This document shows positions 52,159-61,013 of a DNA stretch of 64,000 nt, one piece after another (positions within the stretch are counted from its first letter, which is position 1; each line of letters opens with the position of its first letter). Source of the stretch: Alistipes sp. Lineage in GTDB: Bacteria > Bacteroidota > Bacteroidia > Bacteroidales > Rikenellaceae. The stretch covers positions 124,001 to 188,000 of the forward strand of contig JAFTOU010000016.1 of the NCBI GenBank assembly GCA_017463615.1, given 5' to 3'. The translations under genes were made by a program, and so were the position numbers. Under the pieces are notes generated by a model. The model saw nothing but the letters and a program-made list of their open reading frames with translations, did not search any database and was not told the origin of the DNA.

Positions 52159-52366
52159 ATTTGTCGTCAACCCTGCGATTAAGACGAGAGCAATCAAACT
52201 CGTTTGAATTGCCGAGGCGGAGCAGGGAAGAGCCGCCTTTAGGTGGCTCAAAAGTGCGTAGTTGCGGGGCATCGTGCAAAAAAATCAGTCTCGGATAGTA
52301 CTAAAGCGTACAGCCGAGACTGATTTTTAAGGGATGTGCCGCAAATGCGTGCTTTTCACGGCAAAT
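52159..52366 (-). repeat. TACTAA-apex palindromic element, copy G, 3' of infC, interrupted
   Basis: Outer arms ATTTGTCGT (52159-52167) and ACGGCAAAT (52358-52366), the right arm one base from the infC stop codon. Inner stem ATCAGTCTCGG pairs with CCGAGACTGAT around GTACT-AAAGC-GTAC. It is nearly identical to copy H at 60875, except that 78-81 extra bases interrupt its left arm at 52171-52248 (K4). A T-run follows the inner stem in the infC direction. Confidence 0.85.
52171..52248. mobile_element. K4: GC-rich hairpin repeat inserted in element G
   Basis: A 78-bp segment not present in sister copy H splits its arm sequence GTCGTCAAAAGTGCG. The three bases CAA stand on both sides (52168-52170 and 52249-52251), consistent with a 3-bp target duplication. 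The insert resembles the inverse of K1-K3 (GAGAGCAATCAAACTCGTTT, GCCGAGGCGGAGCAGGGAAG) with apex stem TCAAAC-TC-GTTTGA. Confidence 0.6.
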
Positions 52367-52367
52367 A

Positions 52368-52964
52368 TTAGTTCTTTTTGGATTTTGGCGCCAAAATCAT
52401 ATTCATCTTCTTACCCTCAAGCGTAGGCATAACCTCTACTTTGGCGATGTCCTCAAGGGCGGTAGCGAAGCGGAGGAGGAGTATTTCGCCCTGCTCCTTA
52501 AATACGATGCTTCGGCCACGGAAGAATACATATGCCTTAACCTTTGCGCCCTCCTTAAGGAAGTTCTCGGCGTGGCGCAGCTTGAAGTTAAAGTCGTGCT
52601 CGTCGGTCTGTGGACCGAAACGAATCTCCTTGATCACGACCTTAGTCTGCTTAGCCTTAATCTCCTTCTGCTTCTTTTTCTGCTGATAGAGGAACTTCTG
52701 GTAGTCCACGATACGGCATACTGGAGGCTCGGCATTTGGAGAGATCTCAACCAGGTCAAGCTCCATCTCGTCAGCCAGAGCGATAGCCTTAGCTATTGGC
52801 AGTACAAGGTTTGGCTCTACATTATCGCCTACGACACGAACTGTAGGAGCCGTAATTTCGTTATTGATGCGGTTTGGGTTCTCCTTTACAGGACGACGAC
52901 CGCGATTTTGATTCCCCTGTGCATTATTCTGCGGGCGGGGTGTAAATGGTTTGAAACCAGCCAT
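52368..52964 (-). CDS. infC: Translation initiation factor IF-3
   Basis: IF-3 controls start-codon fidelity and subunit dissociation. The 198-residue protein has a Gln/Asn/Arg-rich N-terminal extension (1-34), then [18 protein letters not shown], the linker and the C-terminal domain [32 protein letters not shown] near 110-141. It follows thrS by 80 bases, as is common. The usual downstream partners rpmI and rplT are missing here; repeats follow instead. Confidence 0.97.
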   Translation of the reverse strand: MAGFKPFTPRPQNNAQGNQNRGRRPVKENPNRINNEITAPTVRVVGDNVEPNLVLPIAKAIALADEMELDLVEISPNAEPPVCRIVDYQKFLYQQKKKQKEIKAKQTKVVIKEIRFGPQTDEHDFNFKLRHAENFLKEGAKVKAYVFFRGRSIVFKEQGEILLLRFATALEDIAKVEVMPTLEGKKMNMILAPKSKKN

Positions 52965-53044
52965 TAAAGTTGTTAAATGTTGTTAAAAAATAAGTTGTAT
53001 AGGTTAGGGGGCTTTGGGTAGTGCCCCCTATACTCTACGAAAAA

Positions 53045-54991
53045 TTAGTGCAATTTGTTTGCCTCAATCTCAGCATTTACAAGATTGTGCATATAATCGC
53101 GGTACTGCTCAAGGGTCATAGCGCCCTTATCGCCCTCGCCCTGAGCACGAACAGATACGGTACGCTCAGCAGCCTCCTTCTCACCCACGATAAGCAGGTA
53201 AGGGATACGCTTGAGCTCGTTGTCACGAATCTTACGACCAATCTTCTCGTTGCGGTCATCAATCTGTGCGCGGACATCGTGCTCGTTAAGGTAAGCGACA
53301 ACCTCCTCAGCATAGGCGTTGAACTTCTCCGAGATAGGGAGCACTACGCACTGATCTGGTGCGAGCCAGAGAGGGAACTTACCTGCAGTATGCTCCAGAA
53401 GCACAGCCACAAAACGCTCCATAGAGCCGAATGGTGCACGGTGAATCATAATTGGACGGTGGAGCTTATCATCTGCGCCCTTGTATGTAAGGTCAAAGCG
53501 CTCAGGCAGGTTGTAGTCCACCTGAATAGTACCCAGCTGCCAGCTTCTGCCCAGTGCATCCTTAACCATAAAGTCGAGCTTAGGGCCATAGAATGCAGCC
53601 TCGCCAGTCTCCACCACGGTGTTAAGACCCTTCTCCTTACAAGCCTGGATAATAGCGTTCTCAGCCTTCTCCCAGTTCTCGTCCGAGCCGATATACTTAG
53701 ATGTATTCTCAGGGTCGCGGAGCGAAATCTGAGCGGTGTACTTGTCAAACTTCAGGGTGCGGAAGATGTAGAGAACGATGTCAATAACCTTCTCAAACTC
53801 CTCCAGCAGCTGATCTGGACGCACAAAGAGGTGAGCATCGTCCTGAGTAAATGAACGCACGCGGGTAAGACCGTGCAGCTCGCCAGACTGCTCATAGCGG
53901 TATACAGTACCGAACTCTGCAAGACGAACTGGCAGGTCCTTGTACGAGCGAGGCTTGCTGCGGTAAATCTCGCAGTGGTGAGGGCAGTTCATAGGCTTGA
54001 GCAGGTACTCCTCGCCCTCAAATGGAGTGTGGATAGGCTGGAACGAGTCCTTACCGTACTTTGCATAGTGACCAGAGGTTACATAGAGGTCCTTGTTACC
54101 GATATGGGGAGTGATAACCTGCTGGTAGCCGTGCTGCTTCTGAATCTTACGCAGGAAGCGCTCCAGACGGTCGCGCAGCTCTGCACCCTTAGGGAGCCAG
54201 AGAGGCAGACCCTGACCTACGCGCTGAGAGAAGGTAAAGAGCTCCAGCTCCTTGCCCAGCTTACGGTGGTCGCGCTTCTTAGCCTCCTCAAGCATCTGCA
54301 GATACTCGTCAAGCATAGACTTCTTAGGGAACGAAACGCCATAGATACGAGTCAGCATCTTGTTCTTCTCGTCACCACGCCAGTAAGCACCAGCTACAGA
54401 GGTGAGCTTGATAGCCTTAATAAAGCCCGTATGAGGGATATGTGGACCACGGCACAGGTCGGTAAATGCGCCGTTGGTGTAGAACGAAATTGTACCATCC
54501 TCAAGTGCAGAGATAAGCTCTACCTTGTACTGGTCGCCCTTCTCGGTAAAGGTCTTAAGCGCCTCAGCCTTAGCCACCTCGGTGCGAACAAGGGTCTCCT
54601 TGTTGCGAGCCAGCTCGGCCATCTTAGCCTCAATCTTTGGAAGGTCAGACTCAAGAATTGGCACTGGACAGTCTACATCGTAGTAGAATCCCTGCTCAAT
54701 AGCAGGACCGATACCAAACTTGATACCTGGATAGAGGGCCTCCAAAGCCTCTGCCAGAAGGTGTGAAGATGTGTGCCAGAAGGCGTGCTTACCCTCAGCA
54801 TCATCCCACTTGAAAAATTTGATAGAGCAGTCGCTCTCAATAGCACGCGACAGATCTACTGTCACATCATCTAACGAAGCAGCCAGACAGTCCGCAGCTA
54901 AACGAGGGCTGATACTCTCGGCTACCTGATAGGCAGTTGTTCCCACAGCATACTCTCTTACAGAGCCATCGGGAAAGGTTACTTTAACCAT
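53045..54991 (-). CDS. thrS: Threonine-tRNA ligase
   Basis: A class II synthetase charging tRNA-Thr and editing mischarged Ser. The 648-residue protein begins with a TGS domain (1-62), then the editing domain with [11 protein letters not shown] near 73-83 and [10 protein letters not shown] near 183-192. The catalytic core has the zinc ligands in [10 protein letters not shown] near 334-343 and FTQDDAHLF. An anticodon-binding domain ends the protein. It lies between pdxA and infC on the same strand. Confidence 0.98.
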   Translation of the reverse strand: MVKVTFPDGSVREYAVGTTAYQVAESISPRLAADCLAASLDDVTVDLSRAIESDCSIKFFKWDDAEGKHAFWHTSSHLLAEALEALYPGIKFGIGPAIEQGFYYDVDCPVPILESDLPKIEAKMAELARNKETLVRTEVAKAEALKTFTEKGDQYKVELISALEDGTISFYTNGAFTDLCRGPHIPHTGFIKAIKLTSVAGAYWRGDEKNKMLTRIYGVSFPKKSMLDEYLQMLEEAKKRDHRKLGKELELFTFSQRVGQGLPLWLPKGAELRDRLERFLRKIQKQHGYQQVITPHIGNKDLYVTSGHYAKYGKDSFQPIHTPFEGEEYLLKPMNCPHHCEIYRSKPRSYKDLPVRLAEFGTVYRYEQSGELHGLTRVRSFTQDDAHLFVRPDQLLEEFEKVIDIVLYIFRTLKFDKYTAQISLRDPENTSKYIGSDENWEKAENAIIQACKEKGLNTVVETGEAAFYGPKLDFMVKDALGRSWQLGTIQVDYNLPERFDLTYKGADDKLHRPIMIHRAPFGSMERFVAVLLEHTAGKFPLWLAPDQCVVLPISEKFNAYAEEVVAYLNEHDVRAQIDDRNEKIGRKIRDNELKRIPYLLIVGEKEAAERTVSVRAQGEGDKGAMTLEQYRDYMHNLVNAEIEANKLH

Positions 54992-55077
54992 ACTTTTTTA
55001 CTTTATATTTAATTATTATTTATAGCACCTTCGCAGCTCCACAATAACGAGACGGATTACTGCTCAGTTGTGCCGGT

Positions 55078-56178
55078 TTACTCCTCCTCCTTGATATCCT
55101 TTAGCGAGATAGATACATCGCGTCCCTTCTCGCGCTCAAAGCGCTCTAATGGTCGGCTGCTCCAGCGAGCATAGGCCTCACGACGACGAACAATATCTAT
55201 CGCCGCATATATTGCATTACGCATAGACTGCGCATCGGCAACACCCTTGCCCGCAATGTCGTACGCCACGCCGTGGTCTGGCGAGGTGCGCACCCAGTCA
55301 AGGCCCGCCGTAAAGTTCACACCATCGGGCGAGAGGGTCTTGAATGGAGTCAGCCCCTGGTCGTGATACATCGCCAGAATTGCATCGTAACGCTTGTATC
55401 CACCACTTGCAAACAGACCATCTGCCGCCAATGGACCAAAGGCAAGAACACCCTGCTCATACGCCTCGTTGATAGCCGGAGCGATAACCTCACTCTCCTC
55501 TGTACCCAGCAGACCGCCGTCGCCAGCGTGTGGGTTGAGCGAGAGCACCGCAATGCGAGGCTCAACAATGCCGAAGTCACTCTTGAGCGTTGCACGCAGA
55601 GCCACTAACTGCTCTACGAGTGCCTCCTTGGTGAGCGACTGAGCTACACTCTGCACAGGGATATGCACCGTAGCGAGCGCCACACGAAGGATGTCGGAGC
55701 ACATAATCATCGTTGCGCGACCCTGAGCCTTGTCGGCGAAATACTCTGTGTGACCCGTAAAGCCAAAGCCCGCAGCATTGATAGACTCCTTGTTTATCGG
55801 CGCAGTAACTACCGCCGCAAGAGAGCCCGACTCCAGGTCTGCCGCCGCAGCATCCAACGCCGCCATGGCAGCCTTCGCCGACGCCTCCGTTGCCTTTCCA
55901 GGCTCTACAGCAAGCTGCTTGTCGCCAACCTCCACAAAGTTCACCATGCCATAGCGCGCCTCAGCCGCCGATGTGCAGTAGTAGAAACGCAGAGGCTCCA
56001 ACTCCTCGTCACGCCCTACAAGCTGAAGGTAGAACTCCGCCGCCTTGCGATTACCATAGACCACAGGCGTACATAACTCCACCACCATCGGATTTGCCAA
56101 CGCCCCGAGAATCACCTCCCAGCCAATGCCATTAGTGTCTCCCTGCGTAATTCCTATCTTTATTCTATTATCAGACAT
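55078..56178 (-). CDS. pdxA: 4-hydroxythreonine-4-phosphate dehydrogenase
   Basis: PdxA is an NAD-dependent enzyme of the DXP-dependent pyridoxal phosphate pathway. The 366-residue protein from ATG 56178 has the ITQGDTNGIGWEVIL start, TAPINKESI near 126-134, GHTEYFA near 141-147, SLNPHAGDGGLLGTEE near 216-231 and MYHDQGLTPFKTL near 277-289. The upstream extension lies across the promoter box and is rejected. A -7 box TATCTTTG lies at 56200-56207 on the minus strand. Confidence 0.96.
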   Translation of the reverse strand: MSDNRIKIGITQGDTNGIGWEVILGALANPMVVELCTPVVYGNRKAAEFYLQLVGRDEELEPLRFYYCTSAAEARYGMVNFVEVGDKQLAVEPGKATEASAKAAMAALDAAAADLESGSLAAVVTAPINKESINAAGFGFTGHTEYFADKAQGRATMIMCSDILRVALATVHIPVQSVAQSLTKEALVEQLVALRATLKSDFGIVEPRIAVLSLNPHAGDGGLLGTEESEVIAPAINEAYEQGVLAFGPLAADGLFASGGYKRYDAILAMYHDQGLTPFKTLSPDGVNFTAGLDWVRTSPDHGVAYDIAGKGVADAQSMRNAIYAAIDIVRRREAYARWSSRPLERFEREKGRDVSISLKDIKEEE

Positions 56179-56199
56179 CTTTTCTAACAGTTTAAGATA

Positions 56200-56207
56200 C
56201 AAAGATA
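56200..56207 (-). promoter_or_regulatory. pdxA promoter -7 box
   Basis: TATCTTTG on the minus strand, 22 bases before the pdxA ATG, probably driving pdxA-thrS-infC. Confidence 0.6.
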
Positions 56208-56269
56208 TATCTTTTTTTTGAAATAGTACGCGCGCGAGAAGATTTTTTTGTTTTTGGCTCTTAGCCATT

Positions 56270-56354
56270 GGCTCGTCTACGACGACCCTTCCTCCTCGCG
56301 GCTCGGCATAGTGAGCGAGCTCCCTCTGCTCTCGCTCCGCAGCGTCGGTTAGCC
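56270..56354. repeat. GC-rich hairpin repeat K, copy K2
   Basis: 85 bp very similar to K1 and K3 at both ends (GGCTCGTCTACGACGACCCT ... CGCAGCGTCGGTTAGCC). Its apex has changed from GCAAAC-GA-GTTTGC to GAGC-GA-GCTC with pairing kept. Confidence 0.75.
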
Positions 56355-56490
56355 ATTAGCCTTTTAGAGGTGTCGGCAGAGCCGACGAGTGTTTAGGGGT
56401 GCAACCCGGACTACACCGTCATCTATCATTTGCACCAATTTCTCGTCAGAGTGTGCCAGATACGGTGGCACCGTCATCCCATACCACACC
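56355..56490. repeat. Hairpin unit and orphan left half of a TACTAA element
   Basis: After K2 comes ATTAGCCTTTTAGAGGTGTC with stem GTCGGC-AGA-GCCGAC and GTTTAGGGGTGC. At about 56438-56475 AATTTCTCGTCAGAGTGTGC and CAGATACGGTGGCACC match the left half of TACTAA elements A and F, but no right half follows before copy I begins. It is probably a remnant. Confidence 0.6.
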
Positions 56491-56620
56491 GTTTTCGCGT
56501 CAGAAGGCGGTAGATACAACGCTCGGCATAAAAAACAGCGAAGGGCTGTACTAAGTCGTACTGCCCTTTGCTGCTTATTTATGCTAGCGGAAGTAGGTAT
56601 CCGCCTTATCACGCGAAAAC
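56491..56620 (-). repeat. TACTAA-apex palindromic element, copy I, 3' of the mutase large subunit
   Basis: Outer arms GTTTTCGCGT (56491-56500) and ACGCGAAAAC (56611-56620); the right arm overlaps the stop codon of the mutase gene. Second arms AAGGCGG (56504-56510) and CCGCCTT (56601-56607). The inner stem AACAGCGAAGGGC pairs around GTAC-TAAGTC-GTAC, like copies B and C. A run of T follows in the gene's direction. Confidence 0.85.
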
Positions 56621-58740
56621 TACTCGGAGAGGATTTCGAGGATCTTGATAGCTGCCACAGAAATCTTAGAGCCTGGGCCGAAGATAGCTGCTGCGCCATC
56701 GCGGTAGAGCTGGTCGTAGTCCTGTGCTGGGATTACACCGCCGACAACGACGATGATATCCTCACGGCCGAGCTTTGCAAGCTCCTCAATAATCTGAGGC
56801 ACGAGGGTGAGGTGACCTGCAGCGAGTGAAGATACGCCCACAACGTGAACATCGTTCTCCACAGCCTGCTTTGCAGCCTCAGCAGGGGTCTGGAACAGAG
56901 GGCCCATATCAACATCAAAGCCGATATCTGCGTAGCCGGTAGCTACAACCTTTGCACCACGGTCGTGACCATCCTGACCGAGCTTTGCAATCATAATACG
57001 AGGCTGGCGACCCTCACGCTTAGCGAACTCAGCGCACATCTGCTTAGCCTTCTCAAACTCTGCATCCTGCTTCATAGCTGAACTATATACACCTGAAATT
57101 GAACGAATTACTGCATTGTAGCGACCTACAACAACCTCGCAAGCGTAAGAGATCTCACCGAGGGTTGCACGAACCTTAGCTGCCTCAACAGCCAGCTCAA
57201 GCAGGTTACCCTCGCCAGTCTCAACGCACTTAGTGATAGCTGCCAGAGCTGCATCTACAGCTGCCTGGTCGCGGTTAGCCTTAAGCTCGTTAAGGCGAGC
57301 AATCTGGCTCTCACGAACAGCGGTGTTATCTACGGCGAGAATGTCAATTGGAGCCTCCTTCTCAAGGCGGTACTCGTTAAGGCCGATAATCTTCTGCTCA
57401 CCAGAGTCAATACGAGCCTGGGTGCGAGCTGCAGCCTCCTCAATACGCATCTTAGGAATACCGGTCTCAATAGCCTTAGCCATACCACCGAGCTGCTCAA
57501 CCTCCTCAATGAGTGCCCAAGCCTTGTGAGCAATCTCGTTGGTGAGGCTCTCAACATAGTAAGAACCTGCCCAAGGGTCTACAGAACGGCAAACATTGGT
57601 CTCCTCCTGGATGTAAATCTGGGTGTTACGAGCGATACGAGCCGAGAAGTCGGTAGGAAGGGCGATAGCCTCATCCAGAGCGTTGGTGTGAAGCGACTGA
57701 GTGTGACCCAGAGCTGCACCCATAGCCTCAATAGCAGTACGACCAACATTGTTGAATGGATCCTGCTCGGTGAGTGACCAACCAGAGGTCTGCGAGTGGG
57801 TACGCAGAGCCAGTGACTTAGGGTTCTTAGGCTCAAACTGCTTTACGATCTTTGCCCAGAGCATACGAGCTGCACGCATCTTTGCAATCTCCATAAAGTG
57901 GTTCATACCGATAGCCCAGAAGAATGACAGACGAGGTGCAAATGCGTCAATGCTCATACCTGCGTTGATACCTGCGCGGAGGTACTCAAGACCGTCTGCC
58001 AGAGTGTATGCCAACTCAATATCTGCTGTTGCACCAGCCTCCTGCATGTGGTAGCCAGAGATAGAGATAGAGTTGAACTTAGGCATATTCTTAGAGGTGT
58101 ACTCAAAGATATCTGCGATAATCTTCATTGAGAACTTTGGAGGATAGATATAGGTGTTACGCACCATAAACTCCTTCAAGATATCGTTCTGGATAGTACC
58201 AGCAAGCTGGTCAAGGGTACAACCCTGCTCCAGACCGGTAACGATGTAGAACGCCAGCACTGGAAGCACCGCACCGTTCATAGTCATAGATACCGACATC
58301 TTGTCAAGAGGAATACCGTTGAACAGTACCTTCATATCCTCTACAGAGCAGATAGATACACCTGCCTTACCAACATCACCTACTACGCGTGGGTGATCTG
58401 CATCGTAACCACGGTGTGTAGCCAGGTCAAATGCCACAGAAAGACCCTTCTGACCTGCTGCAAGGTTACGACGATAGAATGCGTTAGACTCCTCAGCAGT
58501 AGAGAAACCTGCATACTGACGGATAGTCCAAGGACGCATAACATACATAGTAGAGTAAGGACCACGCAGGAACGGTGCAACACCAGCTGCATAGTTCAGA
58601 TGCTCCATACCCTCAAGGTCTGCCGCAGTATAGCCATCCTTGACAGATATCTGCTCGGCAGTAATCCAAGGCTCCTTAGTAGCCTCAGCAGCGTGGCTTG
58701 CGCCACCCTGATATTTCAATTCTGAAAATTTTGCTCTCAT
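56620..58740 (-). CDS. scpA: Methylmalonyl-CoA mutase large (catalytic) subunit
   Basis: Interconverts succinyl-CoA and (R)-methylmalonyl-CoA with adenosylcobalamin, the route to propionate in Bacteroidales. The 706-residue protein has the CoA-binding barrel ([21 protein letters not shown] near 59-79, [17 protein letters not shown] near 106-117) and the C-terminal B12-binding domain with the DxHxxG motif in [14 protein letters not shown] near 588-601. Twelve bases separate it from the small-subunit gene upstream. Genes for epimerase or decarboxylase are not in the window. Confidence 0.97.
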   Translation of the reverse strand: MRAKFSELKYQGGASHAAEATKEPWITAEQISVKDGYTAADLEGMEHLNYAAGVAPFLRGPYSTMYVMRPWTIRQYAGFSTAEESNAFYRRNLAAGQKGLSVAFDLATHRGYDADHPRVVGDVGKAGVSICSVEDMKVLFNGIPLDKMSVSMTMNGAVLPVLAFYIVTGLEQGCTLDQLAGTIQNDILKEFMVRNTYIYPPKFSMKIIADIFEYTSKNMPKFNSISISGYHMQEAGATADIELAYTLADGLEYLRAGINAGMSIDAFAPRLSFFWAIGMNHFMEIAKMRAARMLWAKIVKQFEPKNPKSLALRTHSQTSGWSLTEQDPFNNVGRTAIEAMGAALGHTQSLHTNALDEAIALPTDFSARIARNTQIYIQEETNVCRSVDPWAGSYYVESLTNEIAHKAWALIEEVEQLGGMAKAIETGIPKMRIEEAAARTQARIDSGEQKIIGLNEYRLEKEAPIDILAVDNTAVRESQIARLNELKANRDQAAVDAALAAITKCVETGEGNLLELAVEAAKVRATLGEISYACEVVVGRYNAVIRSISGVYSSAMKQDAEFEKAKQMCAEFAKREGRQPRIMIAKLGQDGHDRGAKVVATGYADIGFDVDMGPLFQTPAEAAKQAVENDVHVVGVSSLAAGHLTLVPQIIEELAKLGREDIIVVVGGVIPAQDYDQLYRDGAAAIFGPGSKISVAAIKILEILSE

Positions 58741-58752
58741 TGTCTCTGCTGT

Positions 58753-60612
58753 TTAGATACCCATCTGAGCCAAGTAGCTGCGCAGTGTCTCAAGGACATT
58801 GCTCTTGACGCTGATGAAGTTGTTAATACCCTTTGCCTGAAGCTCCTCTGTGCAAGCAGGTGCGCCTGCAACTACGAGGATAGCCTTGCCACCCAAAAGC
58901 TCCTGTACCTTTGGTGCAACCTCTGCGTAGTCGTCGTCTGAAGCACAAACAACAACAATCTGTGCGCCAGAAGCAAGTGCTGCCTCAGCACCCTCCTCAA
59001 CACTCTTGAAGAAGTTGTTGTCCTGTACGCGGATACCAGCGCAAGCGAAGAAGTTGCAAGAGAACTGTGCACGAGCACGAGCCATAGCCAAGTTGCCACA
59101 AGTGAGCATAAATGCCTTCAGCTCCTTACCGCTCTTATCTACACCGTAACGCATAGCCTCAAATGCCATAGCACCACGATATGGAACAAGCACATTACCC
59201 TCTGCTGCTGGGCGAGTTACTGCTGCAGCCTCAACAGCCGCATCTGCAACCTCGGTAAAGTTAGGATACTGGTTTGCACCGAGCAGAATCTGACGACGAG
59301 TAGCGATAGCCTTATCCTTAGCCGCTGCAGAAGCCTTTACGCGCTCTACAACATAGCCGCTCTTGAATGCCTCTACATAGCCACCCTTCTCCTCCAGCTC
59401 AAGGAAGAGCTTCCACGCCTCGTTAGCGATGGTGTCAGTAAGGTTCTCAATGTAGTACGAACCACCTGCAGGGTCTACAACCTGATCAAAGTGAGACTCG
59501 TGCTTGAGCAGCAAGCTCTGGTTACGAGCAATGCGCTGAGAGAACTCTGTAGGGTTTGTATATGCGTAGTCAAATGGCAGAACCTCAAGTGAGTGTACAC
59601 CAGCGATAGCTGCACTCATAGCCTCAGTAGTGCCACGGAGCATATTTACATATGGGTCATAAACGGTCTGGTTCCAAGCCGATGTGCGAGCGTGAACAAA
59701 TGCCTTGCAAGAGCAGTCGCAAGCAGGCTCATACTGCTTTACGATGTTTGCCCAGAGCAGACGCGCTGCACGGAACTTAGCCATCTCCATGAAGTAGTTT
59801 GAGGTAACAGCAAAGGTGAAGCGAATCTTATTTGCAGCCTCGTCTACAGTCAGACCAGCCTCCATCAGGCGAACAAGATACTCGTGCGCTACAGAGAGAC
59901 CGAAACCGAGCTCCTCTACGATGGTAGAGCCGCAGTCAGAGAATACATTTGCCGATACACCTACTACGCGAACACCCTTGTAAGCCGCTGTAGCCTTGAT
60001 GAGTTCTGCCATTTTGCCGATGCACTTGCCCTCACCGCAGTCCTCGCACCACTCACCCTTCTGTGAAAGATGCTTTACCAGTGGGTCAATGCAGAAGTTC
60101 ACACGCAGGTCATCCTTCGCTACGCCATCCTTCTCAGCCTTCGCAAGAACAAGAGCCACGAGCTTGCCTACGCCCTTACCGCAGAATGTAAGCTCTACAG
60201 CAGGAAGAACGATACCTGCAAGCAGAACATCAAGGTCCTCAGCAGTAAACTCCTTCTCCGCATTGCAGAAGCAGAAACCGAGCGAATCAACACCCGCATT
60301 CAGCATCTTGAGAGCCTGCTCATTTGCAGCCTTAGGACAAGATACCGCAATAGTCTGGTGAGTGAGCCAGCTGTTGTCACCGCTCACACCTCTCAAATAA
60401 GGGAACTCACCTGCCTGAGTTGCCAAAGTTTTAAGACCCTCAAGGTTCTCAGCGCGGTAATATGGACGGAGGTTGAAACCCTCAGTCGTACGCCACACCA
60501 ACTTGCGCTCATAGTCAGCACCCTTAAGGTCAACAGCTATCGCCGCCTCCCAAGCCTCAGTAGAGACCTCTGGGAACTCGGCAAATAACTTTTCACGATT
60601 GGTTGTTGCCAT
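58753..60612 (-). CDS. mutA: Methylmalonyl-CoA mutase small subunit
   Basis: The 619-residue partner of the catalytic subunit. It has the same barrel layout (RLLWANIVKQYEP near 284-296, YDPYVNMLRGTTEAMSAAIAGVHSLEVLPFDYA near 315-348, DPAGGSYYIENLTD near 383-396). In the C-terminal domain the DxHxxG cobalamin-binding motif is absent, which marks it as the non-B12-binding subunit. The two genes form one operon. Confidence 0.95.
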   Translation of the reverse strand: MATTNREKLFAEFPEVSTEAWEAAIAVDLKGADYERKLVWRTTEGFNLRPYYRAENLEGLKTLATQAGEFPYLRGVSGDNSWLTHQTIAVSCPKAANEQALKMLNAGVDSLGFCFCNAEKEFTAEDLDVLLAGIVLPAVELTFCGKGVGKLVALVLAKAEKDGVAKDDLRVNFCIDPLVKHLSQKGEWCEDCGEGKCIGKMAELIKATAAYKGVRVVGVSANVFSDCGSTIVEELGFGLSVAHEYLVRLMEAGLTVDEAANKIRFTFAVTSNYFMEMAKFRAARLLWANIVKQYEPACDCSCKAFVHARTSAWNQTVYDPYVNMLRGTTEAMSAAIAGVHSLEVLPFDYAYTNPTEFSQRIARNQSLLLKHESHFDQVVDPAGGSYYIENLTDTIANEAWKLFLELEEKGGYVEAFKSGYVVERVKASAAAKDKAIATRRQILLGANQYPNFTEVADAAVEAAAVTRPAAEGNVLVPYRGAMAFEAMRYGVDKSGKELKAFMLTCGNLAMARARAQFSCNFFACAGIRVQDNNFFKSVEEGAEAALASGAQIVVVCASDDDYAEVAPKVQELLGGKAILVVAGAPACTEELQAKGINNFISVKSNVLETLRSYLAQMGI

Positions 60613-60838
60613 AATTTTTTAGAATTTTGTTATAGTTTAGGGTTAAAAATATTATCCACAATCTAAAATCGCGTAAAGTTAGCCATATTTTTCAAAATTT
60701 CAAAATATTTCACGGAAAAGTATTAGGTTTTGACTCGCTTTCAGCGACGCTACGCAGTATATTTGCGCCACCCTTAATCTCCCTTAATAGCCTTTAATAT
60801 ATCGCCACAGCCTGCACCGTCGTCCATCCTTTGCACTA
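60613..60838. other. Gene-free region upstream of the mutase operon
   Basis: Nearest the mutase start the DNA is AT-rich and should contain the operon promoter; TAACTTTA (minus, about 60674-60681) is a weak -7 candidate. Positions about 60737-60805 hold the centre and right half of an L array (GACGCTACGCAGTAT ... CACCCTTAATCTCCCTTAAT AGCCTTTAAT). No gene is seen. Confidence 0.5.
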
Positions 60839-61013
60839 TTTTATCGTTAGAATGCGGTAGATATTGCACACCACATTTGTCGTCAAAAGTGCGTAGTTGC
60901 GGGGCATCGTGCAAAAAATCAGTCTCGGATAGTACTAAAGCGTACAGCCGAGACTGATTTTTAAGGGATGTGCCGCAAATGCGTGCTTTTCACGGCAAAT
61001 GCTCACGATAAAA
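60839..61013 (-). repeat. Outer remnant J around element H, 3' of the peptide transporter
   Basis: TTTTATCGT (60839-60847) and ACGATAAAA (61005-61013) are exact complements and the right arm ends next to the transporter stop codon. The left arm continues TTAGAATGCGGTAGAT as in other family members, but the right partner is missing; copy H stands inside. It reads as an older TACTAA element into which, or beside whose half, H was placed. Confidence 0.65.
60875..61000 (-). repeat. TACTAA-apex palindromic element, copy H
   Basis: Outer arms ATTTGTCGT (60875-60883) and ACGGCAAAT (60992-61000), then AAAAGTGCGTA with TGCGTGCTTTT through G-U pairs, then TTGCGGGGCATC with GATGTGCCGCAA, and inner stem ATCAGTCTCGG with CCGAGACTGAT. 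Apex GTACT-AAAGC-GTAC. It is the uninterrupted sister of copy G. Confidence 0.85.
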
